From JBNJEM01 sp051745935 (GTDB taxonomy: Bacteria > Planctomycetota > Planctomycetia > Pirellulales > Pirellulaceae), in assembly GCA_051745935.1 (NCBI GenBank), contig JBNJEM010000034.1, forward strand, positions 1 to 24,997: a stretch of DNA of 24,997 bases. Direction: 5' to 3'. The notes under the pieces were generated by a model, which worked only from the letters and a program-made list of their open reading frames with translations, made no database searches and was not told the DNA's origin. Made by a program: the position numbers and the translations under genes. Positions 17,028-24,654 of the stretch are shown one piece after another. The stretch's first letter is position 1. Each line of letters opens with the position of its first letter.

Positions 17028-18377
17028 ATGTTGCATGCAGCTCTTTCGCGAAATGGCCCGTGGCTGGCGGGGATCGGGGTCGCGCTGCTCGCGGCTGTCG
17101 TCTCCCGCGCGAACCCAAACGAAGGGTCCGAGGCGCGAATTCCTCGAGACGAACTCGGGGCCGCGACGGTCGAGTACCAGCAGGACGCGTTTTCGGATTT
17201 ACTGGGAGAGCGGAATGTGGAGGCGGTGCCGGGCGCGTTCGATCCCGTGATTTGGAAGGCGTTCGTGCCGGAGGACAACGCGATCACGCCGGAACGCGTG
17301 GACCTGGGACGCAAGCTGTTCTTTGACAAGCGATTATCGGCCGACGGGACGGTCTCCTGCGCGACCTGCCACGACGTGACTCGAGGTTTCACCGATCAAC
17401 TGCCCGTCTCCAAGGGAATTGACGGCCAACTCGGCAAGCGGAATGCGCCCACCACGCTGAACTCCGTGTTGCTGCAGGTCTTTTTCTGGGACGGTCGTTC
17501 TCCCACGCTGGATCACCAGGCCAGGCAGCCCATCCTTAATCCCGTCGAGATGGGGATGCCGAATGAGGAAGCGGCGGTGAATGCCATCAAGGACGACCCG
17601 GAATACCAGAAGATGTTTCGTGACGCCTACGGTCGCGAAATGAATTACGAGGATCTCGGGCGCGCGATTGGCACCTTCGAGCGAACCATGGTCTTCGTCG
17701 ATACGCCGTTCCACCGGTTTCTCGACGGCGATGAAGATGCGATATCGCCGGACGCCGTCGCGGGTTTCGAGCTATACAACGGGAAGGCCCGGTGCGCGGC
17801 GTGTCACCCGATCAACAAGTCCAACCCGTTGGGGACGGACAACCGGTTCCACAACGTGGGCGTTTCGGCGCGGCACCAGAACTTCGAAGAGCTGGGGCGG
17901 CGAGCCATCAAGCTGCTGGAAGCGGATCCATCGGAACAAAGACTCGACGAGCTGGCGGTGGGCACCGACCTCAGCGAATTGGGGCGGTTCATGGTGACTC
18001 GAAACCGAGTCGACATGGGCGCCTTCCGGACGCCCATGGTCGTGAACGTCGGCATCACGCCCCCTTACATGCACGATGGATCTCTGGCGACCTTGTGGGA
18101 CGTGATCGATCATTACAACACCGGCGGCGAGGCCAACCCGTTCCTCGATGGTGGCATGGAGCCCTTGGCCCTGGATGAGGAAGAGATCGACCAACTGGTT
18201 GCCTTCCTTTTCGCCCTGACCGACGTCCGCTTCGCCGAGCAGAATCAGCGGGAGTTTAGCCGGCAACAAGACGTCGCCCAGAAGAACCGTCCCGAACGAG
18301 ACGATGCGCTTTCGCAGCGACGAGTGATCCCGTTCGAGCGTCGGGTCAGCGGTGAACAGAGCGAGGACCAGGAATAA
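17028..18377 (+). CDS. Di-heme cytochrome c peroxidase (MauG/CcpA family)
   Basis: A 449-residue periplasmic di-heme peroxidase. An N-terminal hydrophobic segment (about 11-28, PWLAGIGVALLAAVV) is a signal sequence or anchor. Two c-type heme sites are present, CATCH at 111-115 and CAACH at 256-260. Other family hallmarks are LGRKLFFDKRLSADGTVSC, FFWDGRSPTLDHQA near 152-165, and FRTPMVVNVGITPPYMHDGS in the C-terminal domain. Members reduce H2O2 to water with electrons from c-type cytochromes, or oxidise other substrates (MauG). The ATG follows a strong GGAGG. It begins a three-gene run with 11-bp and 23-bp gaps to the next two genes, so it is very likely an operon. The charged tail after about residue 410 is not typical of the family core. 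Confidence 0.93.
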   Translation: MLHAALSRNGPWLAGIGVALLAAVVSRANPNEGSEARIPRDELGAATVEYQQDAFSDLLGERNVEAVPGAFDPVIWKAFVPEDNAITPERVDLGRKLFFDKRLSADGTVSCATCHDVTRGFTDQLPVSKGIDGQLGKRNAPTTLNSVLLQVFFWDGRSPTLDHQARQPILNPVEMGMPNEEAAVNAIKDDPEYQKMFRDAYGREMNYEDLGRAIGTFERTMVFVDTPFHRFLDGDEDAISPDAVAGFELYNGKARCAACHPINKSNPLGTDNRFHNVGVSARHQNFEELGRRAIKLLEADPSEQRLDELAVGTDLSELGRFMVTRNRVDMGAFRTPMVVNVGITPPYMHDGSLATLWDVIDHYNTGGEANPFLDGGMEPLALDEEEIDQLVAFLFALTDVRFAEQNQREFSRQQDVAQKNRPERDDALSQRRVIPFERRVSGEQSEDQE

Positions 18378-18388
18378 GGAGCGACCAC

Positions 18389-19507
18389 ATGGCTACTTAC
18401 AAGAGCGTTGAAACCCAGTACATGGAAGAGCGAGACGCGTTGTTCCGCTCGATGCGAAACCTTGACCGCCGCTCCTTCTTGAAGGTATCCGCGGCGGCCG
18501 CGGCGGCCAGCGCCGGACTGGCCGCGCCTCATTCGTTCATGCCGGTCAGCGTGGCGCGGGGTTCGGAGAGTTCGGATGGGAATCCCCCCTTCCGCTTCGC
18601 TTACATTTCCGACTCGCATCTCTACGAGAAAGATGTAAACGACCGCTTCGTGCGCGGACTGTTCCGTGCCGTCGACGATGTCAATAACCTTGATCCCCAA
18701 CCCGATTTCGTCTTCTACGGTGGCGATCTCGCCCAACTCGGCCAGGAAAAAGAGCTTGAATTGGGCGCGGAGATTCTCGAAAACCTCAAGGCTCCCTTGA
18801 GAATCATGGTCGGAGAACACGACTGGTACCTGGACATGGGCCAGAAGTGGCGAGAGCTGTTTGGCGAGCCAACCTATTCCTTTGACCATAAAGGGGTACA
18901 CTTCGTGGTGCTCAACAGCGTGGTGGAGGAGGATTTCTGGACCGAGCGAAACATGACCCCCATGCAGCGAATGAAAACCGTCGCCGGCTTGGACAATGGC
19001 CTACAGAATCCGTTCACCGTCGGTGAATCGCAGCGGAAATGGCTCGAGGAAGATCTGGCCAAAGTCCCCGCCGACGGCCGCGTGATCGTTTTCTCCCACT
19101 CGCCGCTGTACAAGCTTTACAAACAATGGAACTTCTGGACCGACGACGCCGAAGACGTTCAGGCGATCCTGAACCGGTTCGAAAACGTGACCGTCATCCA
19201 CGGGCACACGCACCAGTTGCTCACCAATCGCATTGGTAACATCCACTTCCACGGCGTGCTCTCCACCGCCTGGCCGTGGCCTTACGCCCCGGAAGGAATG
19301 CCCGAGCTCACCATTGAAATGAGCCGGCCCGACCCGTTCAATCCGTCCGACGGATGCGGCGATGGCGAGGTCCAGGTACATCCGGACGGCCTGGTCGACA
19401 AGATTTATAATCTCTGGAACCGCAATCCGATCACCGTGAGCAAGAAATACATGGCCAGCAGGGGCAAGCAGGATCTGCCGCCGAAGCCCAATCGGCCCAG
19501 CTATTAA
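18389..19507 (+). CDS. Tat-exported calcineurin-like metallophosphoesterase
   Basis: A 372-residue metallophosphoesterase. Residues 24-33 contain the twin-arginine signal NLDRRSFLKV followed by an Ala-rich h-region, so it should be exported folded with its metals. Catalytic motifs are visible in order: D75-x-H77 (ISDSHLY), G-D113 (YGGDLAQ), GEHD 142-145 in place of the usual GNHD, H237 (FSHSPL) and GHTH 272-275. The Asn-to-Glu change affects a bridging metal ligand and may alter metal preference or activity. The gene lies 11 bp after the peroxidase, with AAGGAG as ribosome-binding site, and 23 bp before the cytochrome lipoprotein. The substrate is unknown; nucleotide or other phosphoesters are possible. 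Confidence 0.92.
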   Translation: MATYKSVETQYMEERDALFRSMRNLDRRSFLKVSAAAAAASAGLAAPHSFMPVSVARGSESSDGNPPFRFAYISDSHLYEKDVNDRFVRGLFRAVDDVNNLDPQPDFVFYGGDLAQLGQEKELELGAEILENLKAPLRIMVGEHDWYLDMGQKWRELFGEPTYSFDHKGVHFVVLNSVVEEDFWTERNMTPMQRMKTVAGLDNGLQNPFTVGESQRKWLEEDLAKVPADGRVIVFSHSPLYKLYKQWNFWTDDAEDVQAILNRFENVTVIHGHTHQLLTNRIGNIHFHGVLSTAWPWPYAPEGMPELTIEMSRPDPFNPSDGCGDGEVQVHPDGLVDKIYNLWNRNPITVSKKYMASRGKQDLPPKPNRPSY

Positions 19508-19530
19508 TTCATGAACCGGGAGGACAAACC

Positions 19531-20337
19531 ATGAACCAGTCACTGATACGAGATCGTGCCGGCCGGGCCCTTCTGCTCGCGTCCACTCTGTTCCTGGCCG
19601 CACTGTTGGCCGGTTGCGGCATGGAGATGGTTGGTTGTGACGTGAAGACGAAATCGTCCCATGTGACGGCTTCCAACACCGACGCTCGACCTTCCGCGAC
19701 ACAAGCTGATCCGGGTGGCGAACCGGCTGGGTCGCGGACGGCTTCCGATGCCGAGCCCCAAAAGACGGCCCCCGCGAAGAAGAAAATCGAACTGACCTCC
19801 TGCGACGGAGAAAACACCGCCGAAGTAGCCGAAGAGCTCTCCGGCGCGTCATTGGCTCGAACCCTCATGGACCAATGGCGGCGCGACCATCCCGACCGGG
19901 ACTGGGTCGCCGAAGAAAAGGACGCCCACGCCTTCAACCCGCCGGCGGATAACTCGGACGTGCTTGAGGGCGAACAGGGCGATGGGCACGCCTACGGCGA
20001 TTTCACGGAACGCGACTTGCTGATTTGGCGCCGCGAGACCGAGAAGCTCGTCGCCGAGGGATCGCGGATCTTCCATAGTGCCGATGAACTGGGAAGCACC
20101 GTCGCCGTTTCCTGCGATATGTGCCATCCCCACGCCTCCAACACGCACCCGGAGACCTATCCCAAGTATCAGACCCAGTTGGGGCGCGCCGCGCTTTTGC
20201 GCGACATGATCAACTGGTGCGTCGAGAATCCGGTGCGCGCCGACCTGCTCGATCCCGACGGCCCCAAAATGCGGGCCCTGGAGGCGTACATCATGGCACA
20301 GCGCAAGGGCGTCGAGATGATCTACGGCAAGCACTGA
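19531..20337 (+). CDS. Mono-heme c-type cytochrome lipoprotein
   Basis: A 268-residue predicted lipoprotein with lipobox LLAGC (C29) after a hydrophobic signal, then a disordered Ala/Pro/Lys linker (about 40-85). A single c-type heme site CDMCH is at 195-199. The following region PKYQTQLGRAALLRDMINWC and KMRALEAYIMAQRKG resembles C-terminal helices of SoxA-like and related cytochromes, with an extra cysteine at C230. Candidate axial ligands include M226, M247, M255 and M263. It is probably anchored facing the periplasm and may donate electrons to the di-heme peroxidase encoded two genes upstream; this is inferred from the operon. The ribosome-binding site is GGGAGGAC. Confidence 0.85.
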   Translation: MNQSLIRDRAGRALLLASTLFLAALLAGCGMEMVGCDVKTKSSHVTASNTDARPSATQADPGGEPAGSRTASDAEPQKTAPAKKKIELTSCDGENTAEVAEELSGASLARTLMDQWRRDHPDRDWVAEEKDAHAFNPPADNSDVLEGEQGDGHAYGDFTERDLLIWRRETEKLVAEGSRIFHSADELGSTVAVSCDMCHPHASNTHPETYPKYQTQLGRAALLRDMINWCVENPVRADLLDPDGPKMRALEAYIMAQRKGVEMIYGKH

Positions 20338-20387
20338 TCCCTGCTCTCCCAACCAAAAAGATTGGCCGTGGCTGGCAAAAAAAGGCC

Positions 20388-20568
20388 GGGAAGCCATAAG
20401 AAAACGAGTCAGCAATGTTGTTATGGCTATCATGCAATCAGTTTTGGAAGCGGGAACCGGCTTTGTCACCGGCCGCAAAAACGATGACGAAACCAGTTAG
20501 ACGTTCTAAGATCAAAGCAATTTGAGAAGTGGGAACCAGGTTCCTTTCCGTCTGCAAAAGCCATGACG
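20388..20568 (+). repeat. Degenerate 80-bp repeats upstream of the peroxiredoxin gene
   Basis: A first unit starts near 20388 (GAAGCCATAAGAAAACGAGT), a second at 20477 (AAAAACGATGACGAAACCAG) and the first 13 bp of a third at 20556 (AAAAGCCATGACG). The second halves GGAAGCGGGAACCGGCTTTG and GAAGTGGGAACCAGG match. The first unit holds a perfect inverted pair AGCCATAA/TTATGGCT (20392-20428). The third ends next to the ribosome-binding site. Confidence 0.8.
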
Positions 20569-20589
20569 TTTCAGGAAAGGCGAGTATAC

Positions 20590-21273
20590 ATGTGCGAGCA
20601 AAACAGAATGCCGTTGATTGGCGAAAAAGCCCCCGCGTTTGAAGCCGAAACGACCCAGGGGCACGTTGAGTTTCCCGATGATTATAAAGGCAAGTGGGTC
20701 ATTTTCTTTTCTCACCCCGCTGATTTCACGCCCGTGTGCACGACCGAGTTCATGACGTTCGCGACGATGCAACCGGAGTTCGAAAAGCTGAACTGCAAAC
20801 TGTTGGGGCTATCCATCGATAGCACCTACAGTCACATCGCCTGGCTGCGAACGATCGCTGAAAAGATCGAGTACAAGGGCATGAAGAACGTGGAAGTGAC
20901 GTTTCCCATCATCAGCGACCTGACGATGGACGTCTCGAAGGCGTTCGGGATGTTGCAGCCGGCCGCCAGCACGACCCAGGCCGTCCGTGCGGTGTTTGTC
21001 ATTGATCCGAAGGCAACCGTTCGCGCGATTCTATATTACCCGCTCTCCAATGGGCGAAACATGGAGGAGATTAAGCGGCTTCTCATCGCGATGCAGCACT
21101 CCGACGAGCACCAGGTGGCCACGCCGGCCAACTGGGAGCTTGGCGATGACGTGATTGTCCCGCCGCCGGGATCGTGCGGAACGGCCAAGGAGCGAGTGGA
21201 GGAGCCCAAGGAGGACACCAAGGTGTTGGATTGGTTCCTCAGTCTGAAGAAGTGCCCGCACGGTCAGAAGTAA
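20590..21273 (+). CDS. Peroxiredoxin (Prx6 / archaeal-type AhpC-TSA family)
   Basis: A 227-residue peroxiredoxin of the long Prx6-like type. The peroxidatic cysteine is C50 in DFTPVCTTEF, and the conserved Arg is R133 in AVRAVFVIDP. The C-terminal extension includes PANWELGDDVIVPPPGSC, a family hallmark. Two further cysteines, C196 and C222, could act as resolving cysteines as in thermophilic archaeal homologues. It detoxifies H2O2 and organic peroxides in the cytoplasm. I chose ATG 20590, which has AGGAAAGG at a suitable distance; the in-frame ATG at 20563 is part of the upstream repeat sequence. It follows the cytochrome operon on the same strand after 252 bp holding degenerate 80-bp repeats. 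With the PerR-like gene it suggests a peroxide-defence locus. Confidence 0.95.
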   Translation: MCEQNRMPLIGEKAPAFEAETTQGHVEFPDDYKGKWVIFFSHPADFTPVCTTEFMTFATMQPEFEKLNCKLLGLSIDSTYSHIAWLRTIAEKIEYKGMKNVEVTFPIISDLTMDVSKAFGMLQPAASTTQAVRAVFVIDPKATVRAILYYPLSNGRNMEEIKRLLIAMQHSDEHQVATPANWELGDDVIVPPPGSCGTAKERVEEPKEDTKVLDWFLSLKKCPHGQK

Positions 21274-21309
21274 AGCTGGAGCGGGTGAGAGCGATGCGCA
21301 TGCGCCAAC

Positions 21310-21346
21310 GCCGGCGGCCATTGGCGGGCCTCCGGCCCGGTCCGGC
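21310..21346 (+). terminator. Possible terminator after peroxiredoxin gene
   Basis: CGGGCC (21325-21330) and GGCCCG (21334-21339) form a tight hairpin with a 3-nt loop, inside an outer GCCGG/CCGGC pairing. A T-rich TTATTCTTT follows. It lies about 40 bp after the peroxiredoxin stop. Confidence 0.45.
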
Positions 21347-21440
21347 TTATTCTTTGCCGGCCGAAATTCAAAAACCTCTGATAGAATATGCGATCATGGG
21401 GTAGAGTCCGAATGTACCCCAACGTTGCAAAAAGGAGTGC

Positions 21441-21585
21441 GTAGGACGGGTCTCCAGGCCCGTCTATCACAGTGGAAAATGGTCATCTTGCGGATGTTTG
21501 CAGACTTCACGTTTCGTGAACTTTGCAGACAGTGAATCAAAGTCGGTTTCGCACGCCAACAGACGGGCCTGGAGACCCGTCCTAC
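21441..21585. repeat. 145-bp GGACGGGTCTCC inverted-end element, copy 1
   Basis: The left end GTAGGACGGGTCTCCAGGCC is mirrored by the right end ending GGAGACCCGTCCTAC. An outer GTTGCA/TGCAAC pair (21424-21429, 21596-21601) extends it. The centre contains TTCAC-GTTTC-GTGAA (21506-21520). Copy 2 at 24814 has the same length. Confidence 0.93.
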
Positions 21586-21601
21586 TTCAATCGTTATGCA
21601 A

Positions 21602-21857
21602 CTGCAGGGTGTATATTGTGTGTAACCGCTCACGGGCAAAAAACTGATAGGCGCGGAGGTTCGCACCTCGGTTGCACATATTGAGGAAAGGCTTTTCCAG
21701 GTGCAAATGCCACCGGCTGGTCCCCTGGTCCGTTACGTTCCACGCGACTGACGGCCAGGAGTGGTGTGTCTGGCCGGCTTGTAGCGGCGAGCGTGAACCA
21801 CCACGGGACAAGTTCATGGCATCCATGCGGGCCTTGCGTGTCTAGGCCGTGTAGCGG
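21602..21857. other. Intergenic region, no gene seen
   Basis: About 255 bp between the 145-bp element and the repeat after the DUF6250 gene. No repeat copy, RNA gene or convincing frame recognised. Confidence 0.4.
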
Positions 21858-21874
21858 TACCCGTGAACGGATAC
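21858..21874. repeat. GTGAACGGATAC short repeat after the DUF6250 gene
   Basis: CCCGTGAACGGATACG shares 15 of 16 bases with 5176-5191 in the composite element and lies just after the DUF6250 stop. Confidence 0.6.
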
Positions 21875-21880
21875 GTCGGA

Positions 21881-22783
21881 TCATTGCGAGCTCACGGGGT
21901 TCAGCCGATAAACGCGAAAGTTGGAATAGACGTGATGAGTCGTGGTCATGCGAAAGCCGAACCAGCCTTCGGTGTAGCCTGGGAATCGCTCCCGGGTGTA
22001 GACCACCTTGCTGAATCGGGTCTCGCCATTGTCAACGTGTTTGACTCGCACCGTGTCGCCATAGGCGATCTGGTAAACAAGCTGGCCGTCCACGATGTAC
22101 TGCGCCATGCCGTCGAAGGCGACCAGTTGCACGGTGTGCGTCTTGCCCGGCGTGATCAGGTAGGGCTCTTGGTGATCCCGATGATCCAGGGCGATATGGT
22201 CCGCCGGCCGTCCTTTGGCTTCACGCGGATAGCGTCGAAAACGCGTGGTGGTATTGTCTCGGCCACCGGTGCTTGAGTAATAGCCCTGAAGCTCGTGATA
22301 GCTGCCGAACCCACCGGTGAAGCGATTACGGCGCAATAGCGCATCCGGCTTGGCGCTCATGTGCCAAAAGTTGTTGACATCGCGCGGTACCACGCCGGGC
22401 GTTTCCGGGCTCTTCGGGCAGCGGACTTGATACACAATCGCGACCGCCCCTTCAAGTTTGGGTTTGAACCAGATCGTGGCGCCGCGGCCGGGCACGAAGG
22501 CGTCGAGCTTGTGGTCAGCTGCTCGGATCCGCGCCTCCGGTACATCGGCGTCCGTGGATTCCACCTGCACCGACCACCGATCCAGGTTTTCAAAACGGTC
22601 CTCATGCAGCAAAGGGCCGATCTTGAACAGGTCTTCTCCCGCCGCGAGCACGACCGGCTTGGGGGCAACGTCATCCGCTGCCTGGCCTGTATCTGGCCTC
22701 ATCCCGATCAGCCCCGTGGCCAACATCGACAGAAAGACTGGCCAAGCACTCAACCGGTTCCAACGAACGTTAATGGTAGCCAT
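21881..22783 (-). CDS. Secreted DUF6250-domain protein
   Basis: A 300-residue protein with an N-terminal hydrophobic export segment (AWPVFLSMLATGLIGM). The mature part resembles DUF6250, a lectin/glucanase-like beta-sandwich: NFWHMSAKPDALLRRNRFTG, YHELQGYYSSTGGRDNTTTR, FRRYPREAKGRPADHIALD, QYIVDGQLVYQ and GWFGFRMTTTHHVYSNFRVY. Related proteins (DUF1961/DUF6250, YesU-like) occur in polysaccharide utilisation loci, so binding or cleavage of a plant or algal glycan is plausible. I chose ATG 22783 because GAGG lies 7 nt upstream; in-frame ATGs at 22789 and 22804 have worse spacing. A structured inverted repeat (22818-22920) lies in its probable leader. The next upstream gene on this strand encodes a secreted beta-helix protein. 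Confidence 0.82.
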   Translation of the reverse strand: MATINVRWNRLSAWPVFLSMLATGLIGMRPDTGQAADDVAPKPVVLAAGEDLFKIGPLLHEDRFENLDRWSVQVESTDADVPEARIRAADHKLDAFVPGRGATIWFKPKLEGAVAIVYQVRCPKSPETPGVVPRDVNNFWHMSAKPDALLRRNRFTGGFGSYHELQGYYSSTGGRDNTTTRFRRYPREAKGRPADHIALDHRDHQEPYLITPGKTHTVQLVAFDGMAQYIVDGQLVYQIAYGDTVRVKHVDNGETRFSKVVYTRERFPGYTEGWFGFRMTTTHHVYSNFRVYRLNPVSSQ

Positions 22784-22817
22784 CGTCATCCCTCGTTGAA
22801 TCAAGCGTTTTTACTTG

Positions 22818-22920
22818 GACAGCGCCACTTCGATACTTCCCCATCGGCACGGGGCCGGTGGTGCTAGAACTTTCTATCGTAACGCTTTGCGTTCATCGGT
22901 CGAACCAAAGTGGCGCTGTC
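22818..22920 (-). other. Nested inverted repeat, candidate structured leader RNA of the DUF6250 gene
   Basis: GACAGCGCCACTT (22818-22830) and AAGTGGCGCTGTC (22908-22920) form a perfect 13-bp stem. Inside are CGATA/TATCG (22831-22835, 22875-22879) enclosing CCCC/GGGG, and AACGC-TTT-GCGTT (22881-22893). The element therefore can fold as a three-way junction. It starts 35 bp upstream of the DUF6250 start. No second copy occurs in the window. Confidence 0.5.
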
Positions 22921-22921
22921 G

Positions 22922-23005
22922 AATTACACCCCGTCACAAAACGTGGTTGCCGCGCCCAGAAGTCCCCGGGATAAAAGAAACCTGACTGGTTTTCTTATGG
23001 CGTCT
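22922..23005 (-). repeat. 80-bp leader-type repeat, reverse orientation
   Basis: On the minus strand it reads CGCCATAAGAAAACCAGTCA, GGTTTCTTTTATCCCGGGGA, CTTCTGGGCGCGG and CCACGTTTTGTGACGGGGTG. It is upstream of, and in the same direction as, the DUF6250 gene. Confidence 0.85.
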
Positions 23006-23075
23006 CAGGGCTCCTCGATCAAAGTCGGCTGCTGGTCGCCCCGCTTGTTTTCCGGGTCGTTACCCCGGCTTGGAA

Positions 23076-24518
23076 TCACGGTTTCGGCACGTCGCCGATC
23101 CGCGTTTTGTCGCCATCGTCCGCGATCGGCGCGCGGCTTCCAATCTCACACCCGACGGCATATTGAGTGACACGCACTGGGTGGGGGGTGTCGTTTTGCA
23201 GGCGGATGCGAGCGGCTCGGTGATGTTTTTGCAACGCTTCGGTGCTGCTGTTCCGCGAGCTCCAGCGGCCGGTGAAGTTTCCGCCCCCCGAGCGCCCGAC
23301 CACGATGGGACGCCGCGTCTCGGGAGTATATCCACTGGGAGCGCTAATGCGAATGCGATGACCTTTGCCAGTGATGGCGGCCAGCACGTGATCCCCCATT
23401 TCTTTCTCGGAGGGAATCAACTCCAGTTCGATATCCGCGTCATGCCTGTTACTGTAGGGCATCATCAACAACAGGCCAAACGCCGCGTTGCCCAGACAAT
23501 TGCGCGCGACCCCGCCGGTCGGGAGGGAGTATCCATGGCGGCAGTCGATGACCTTGCAGTCGGTCACGGTCGCGGGTTTGCCGGCGGCTGTCAATGTAAT
23601 GCCGCCGCGCATTTGGATGACCGTGCAGTTCTCGACCGTGATTTTTCCCGTCCGCCGCGTTTCGCCGTCTCGCGAGCCGCGCGTGTAAGCACGGATGCCG
23701 TCTTCGGTGAGGTGCGCCATCTGGTCGCGAGGAATCATCTGTCCCTTTTTCCAACTGGGCCACATGATTTGGTAATCATATTTGGCGGCGGGCCCGCTGG
23801 TTTCCCGATAGATCTCATTGGTCGGGCGGATATCCCCGCGCATCAGCACGTTGCGAATCACCGTCTCCTGTGCCCCTTGCATGAAAATGCCGTGTCCGAA
23901 GGTGTGGATCCGAAATTGGCAATCCTCAATCAAGTTGCGATCGCCCGCCACGCGCAAGGCGGAATGCTTCCGCAAGCGAACGGCCGCGCCGCCGCCTTTG
24001 CCGTAAAAGTCACCGTAGCCATGGGGGGCCGAACCGCGAATAATGAAATCGCAATCGACAAAGTGATTGTCGTCCCCATTGACCGAAAACTCGGGCAGCG
24101 ATCTGTGCGGCGGATGGTCACCGACATTTTCGAATGTCGCACCCTCGAATGTATTATGGTTGCCACGAATCCGGTAACCGCCCAGTGAATGCACCGGGCC
24201 GCGCATATCGCGGTAGATCCTGGTGGGCACTTCGATGGTCACGCCGCGCATGTCAAAGGTGTTCTTCGACCCACCGCAAATGAAAACCGATCGCGGATCG
24301 TCCGGCCACGCCTCGTGCACGCGATAGGTGCCCGGTTTCATGCGGATCTTTTGATCGCCGCGCCGCATGGCCCCTCGCAAGTCACCAATTGAGTCAATCA
24401 CCGCGAAGCCCGGCCGCACGTCGAAGTCCCGGGCACGGGCGGCGGCCGGCAGAGCAAAGCTACTGGTTGCCAGCAGGCAAACCATCTTCCATAAACGATG
24501 ATGTCGAGTGGTGATCAT
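23076..24518 (-). CDS. Secreted right-handed parallel beta-helix protein
   Basis: A 480-residue protein with a signal peptide (hydrophobic LWKMVCLLATSSFALPAAA, ending near RARA/RD). The body is built of repeating beta-helix coils: NTFDMRGVTIEV, YRIRGNHNTFEGATFENVGD, NHFVDCDFIIRG, RNLIEDCQFRI, ETVIRNVLMRG, KITVENCTVIQMRGGITL and ATVTDCKVIDCRHGYSL. The early KIRMKPGTYRVHEAWPDD is typical of the first coils in pectate-lyase-like folds. Such proteins bind or cleave polyuronides or act as adhesins; no catalytic set can be assigned. The ATG at 24518 has AAGGA upstream. It lies upstream of the DUF6250 gene on the same strand, separated by 292 bp of repeats, so a joint role in glycan degradation is an inference. 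A 104-bp element pair starts 33 bp upstream. Confidence 0.87.
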   Translation of the reverse strand: MITTRHHRLWKMVCLLATSSFALPAAARARDFDVRPGFAVIDSIGDLRGAMRRGDQKIRMKPGTYRVHEAWPDDPRSVFICGGSKNTFDMRGVTIEVPTRIYRDMRGPVHSLGGYRIRGNHNTFEGATFENVGDHPPHRSLPEFSVNGDDNHFVDCDFIIRGSAPHGYGDFYGKGGGAAVRLRKHSALRVAGDRNLIEDCQFRIHTFGHGIFMQGAQETVIRNVLMRGDIRPTNEIYRETSGPAAKYDYQIMWPSWKKGQMIPRDQMAHLTEDGIRAYTRGSRDGETRRTGKITVENCTVIQMRGGITLTAAGKPATVTDCKVIDCRHGYSLPTGGVARNCLGNAAFGLLLMMPYSNRHDADIELELIPSEKEMGDHVLAAITGKGHRIRISAPSGYTPETRRPIVVGRSGGGNFTGRWSSRNSSTEALQKHHRAARIRLQNDTPHPVRVTQYAVGCEIGSRAPIADDGDKTRIGDVPKP

Positions 24519-24550
24519 GACAGGTCCTTGAACCGCGCTTTTGGTGACAT

Positions 24551-24654
24551 ATATTTCAGGCGGTTGAATTTTTCCGGGTGGAAAGCTGCCCGACGCAAGC
24601 CGTCCTCCCGTTGGTCGGACTCGCGGCGGAGAATGTCATCCGCGACCGGCATAT
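24551..24654 (+). repeat. 104-bp hairpin repeat, copy 8 (left of tandem pair)
   Basis: Full copy starting 33 bp upstream of the beta-helix gene start. Its right terminal ATAT (24651-24654) is also the left terminus of copy 9. Confidence 0.95.

Noticed and set aside
23070..24188. A 372-codon plus-strand open frame
   Set aside because: It is antisense to the beta-helix gene, whose signal peptide, ribosome-binding site and coil pattern are convincing; the antisense protein resembles no family.
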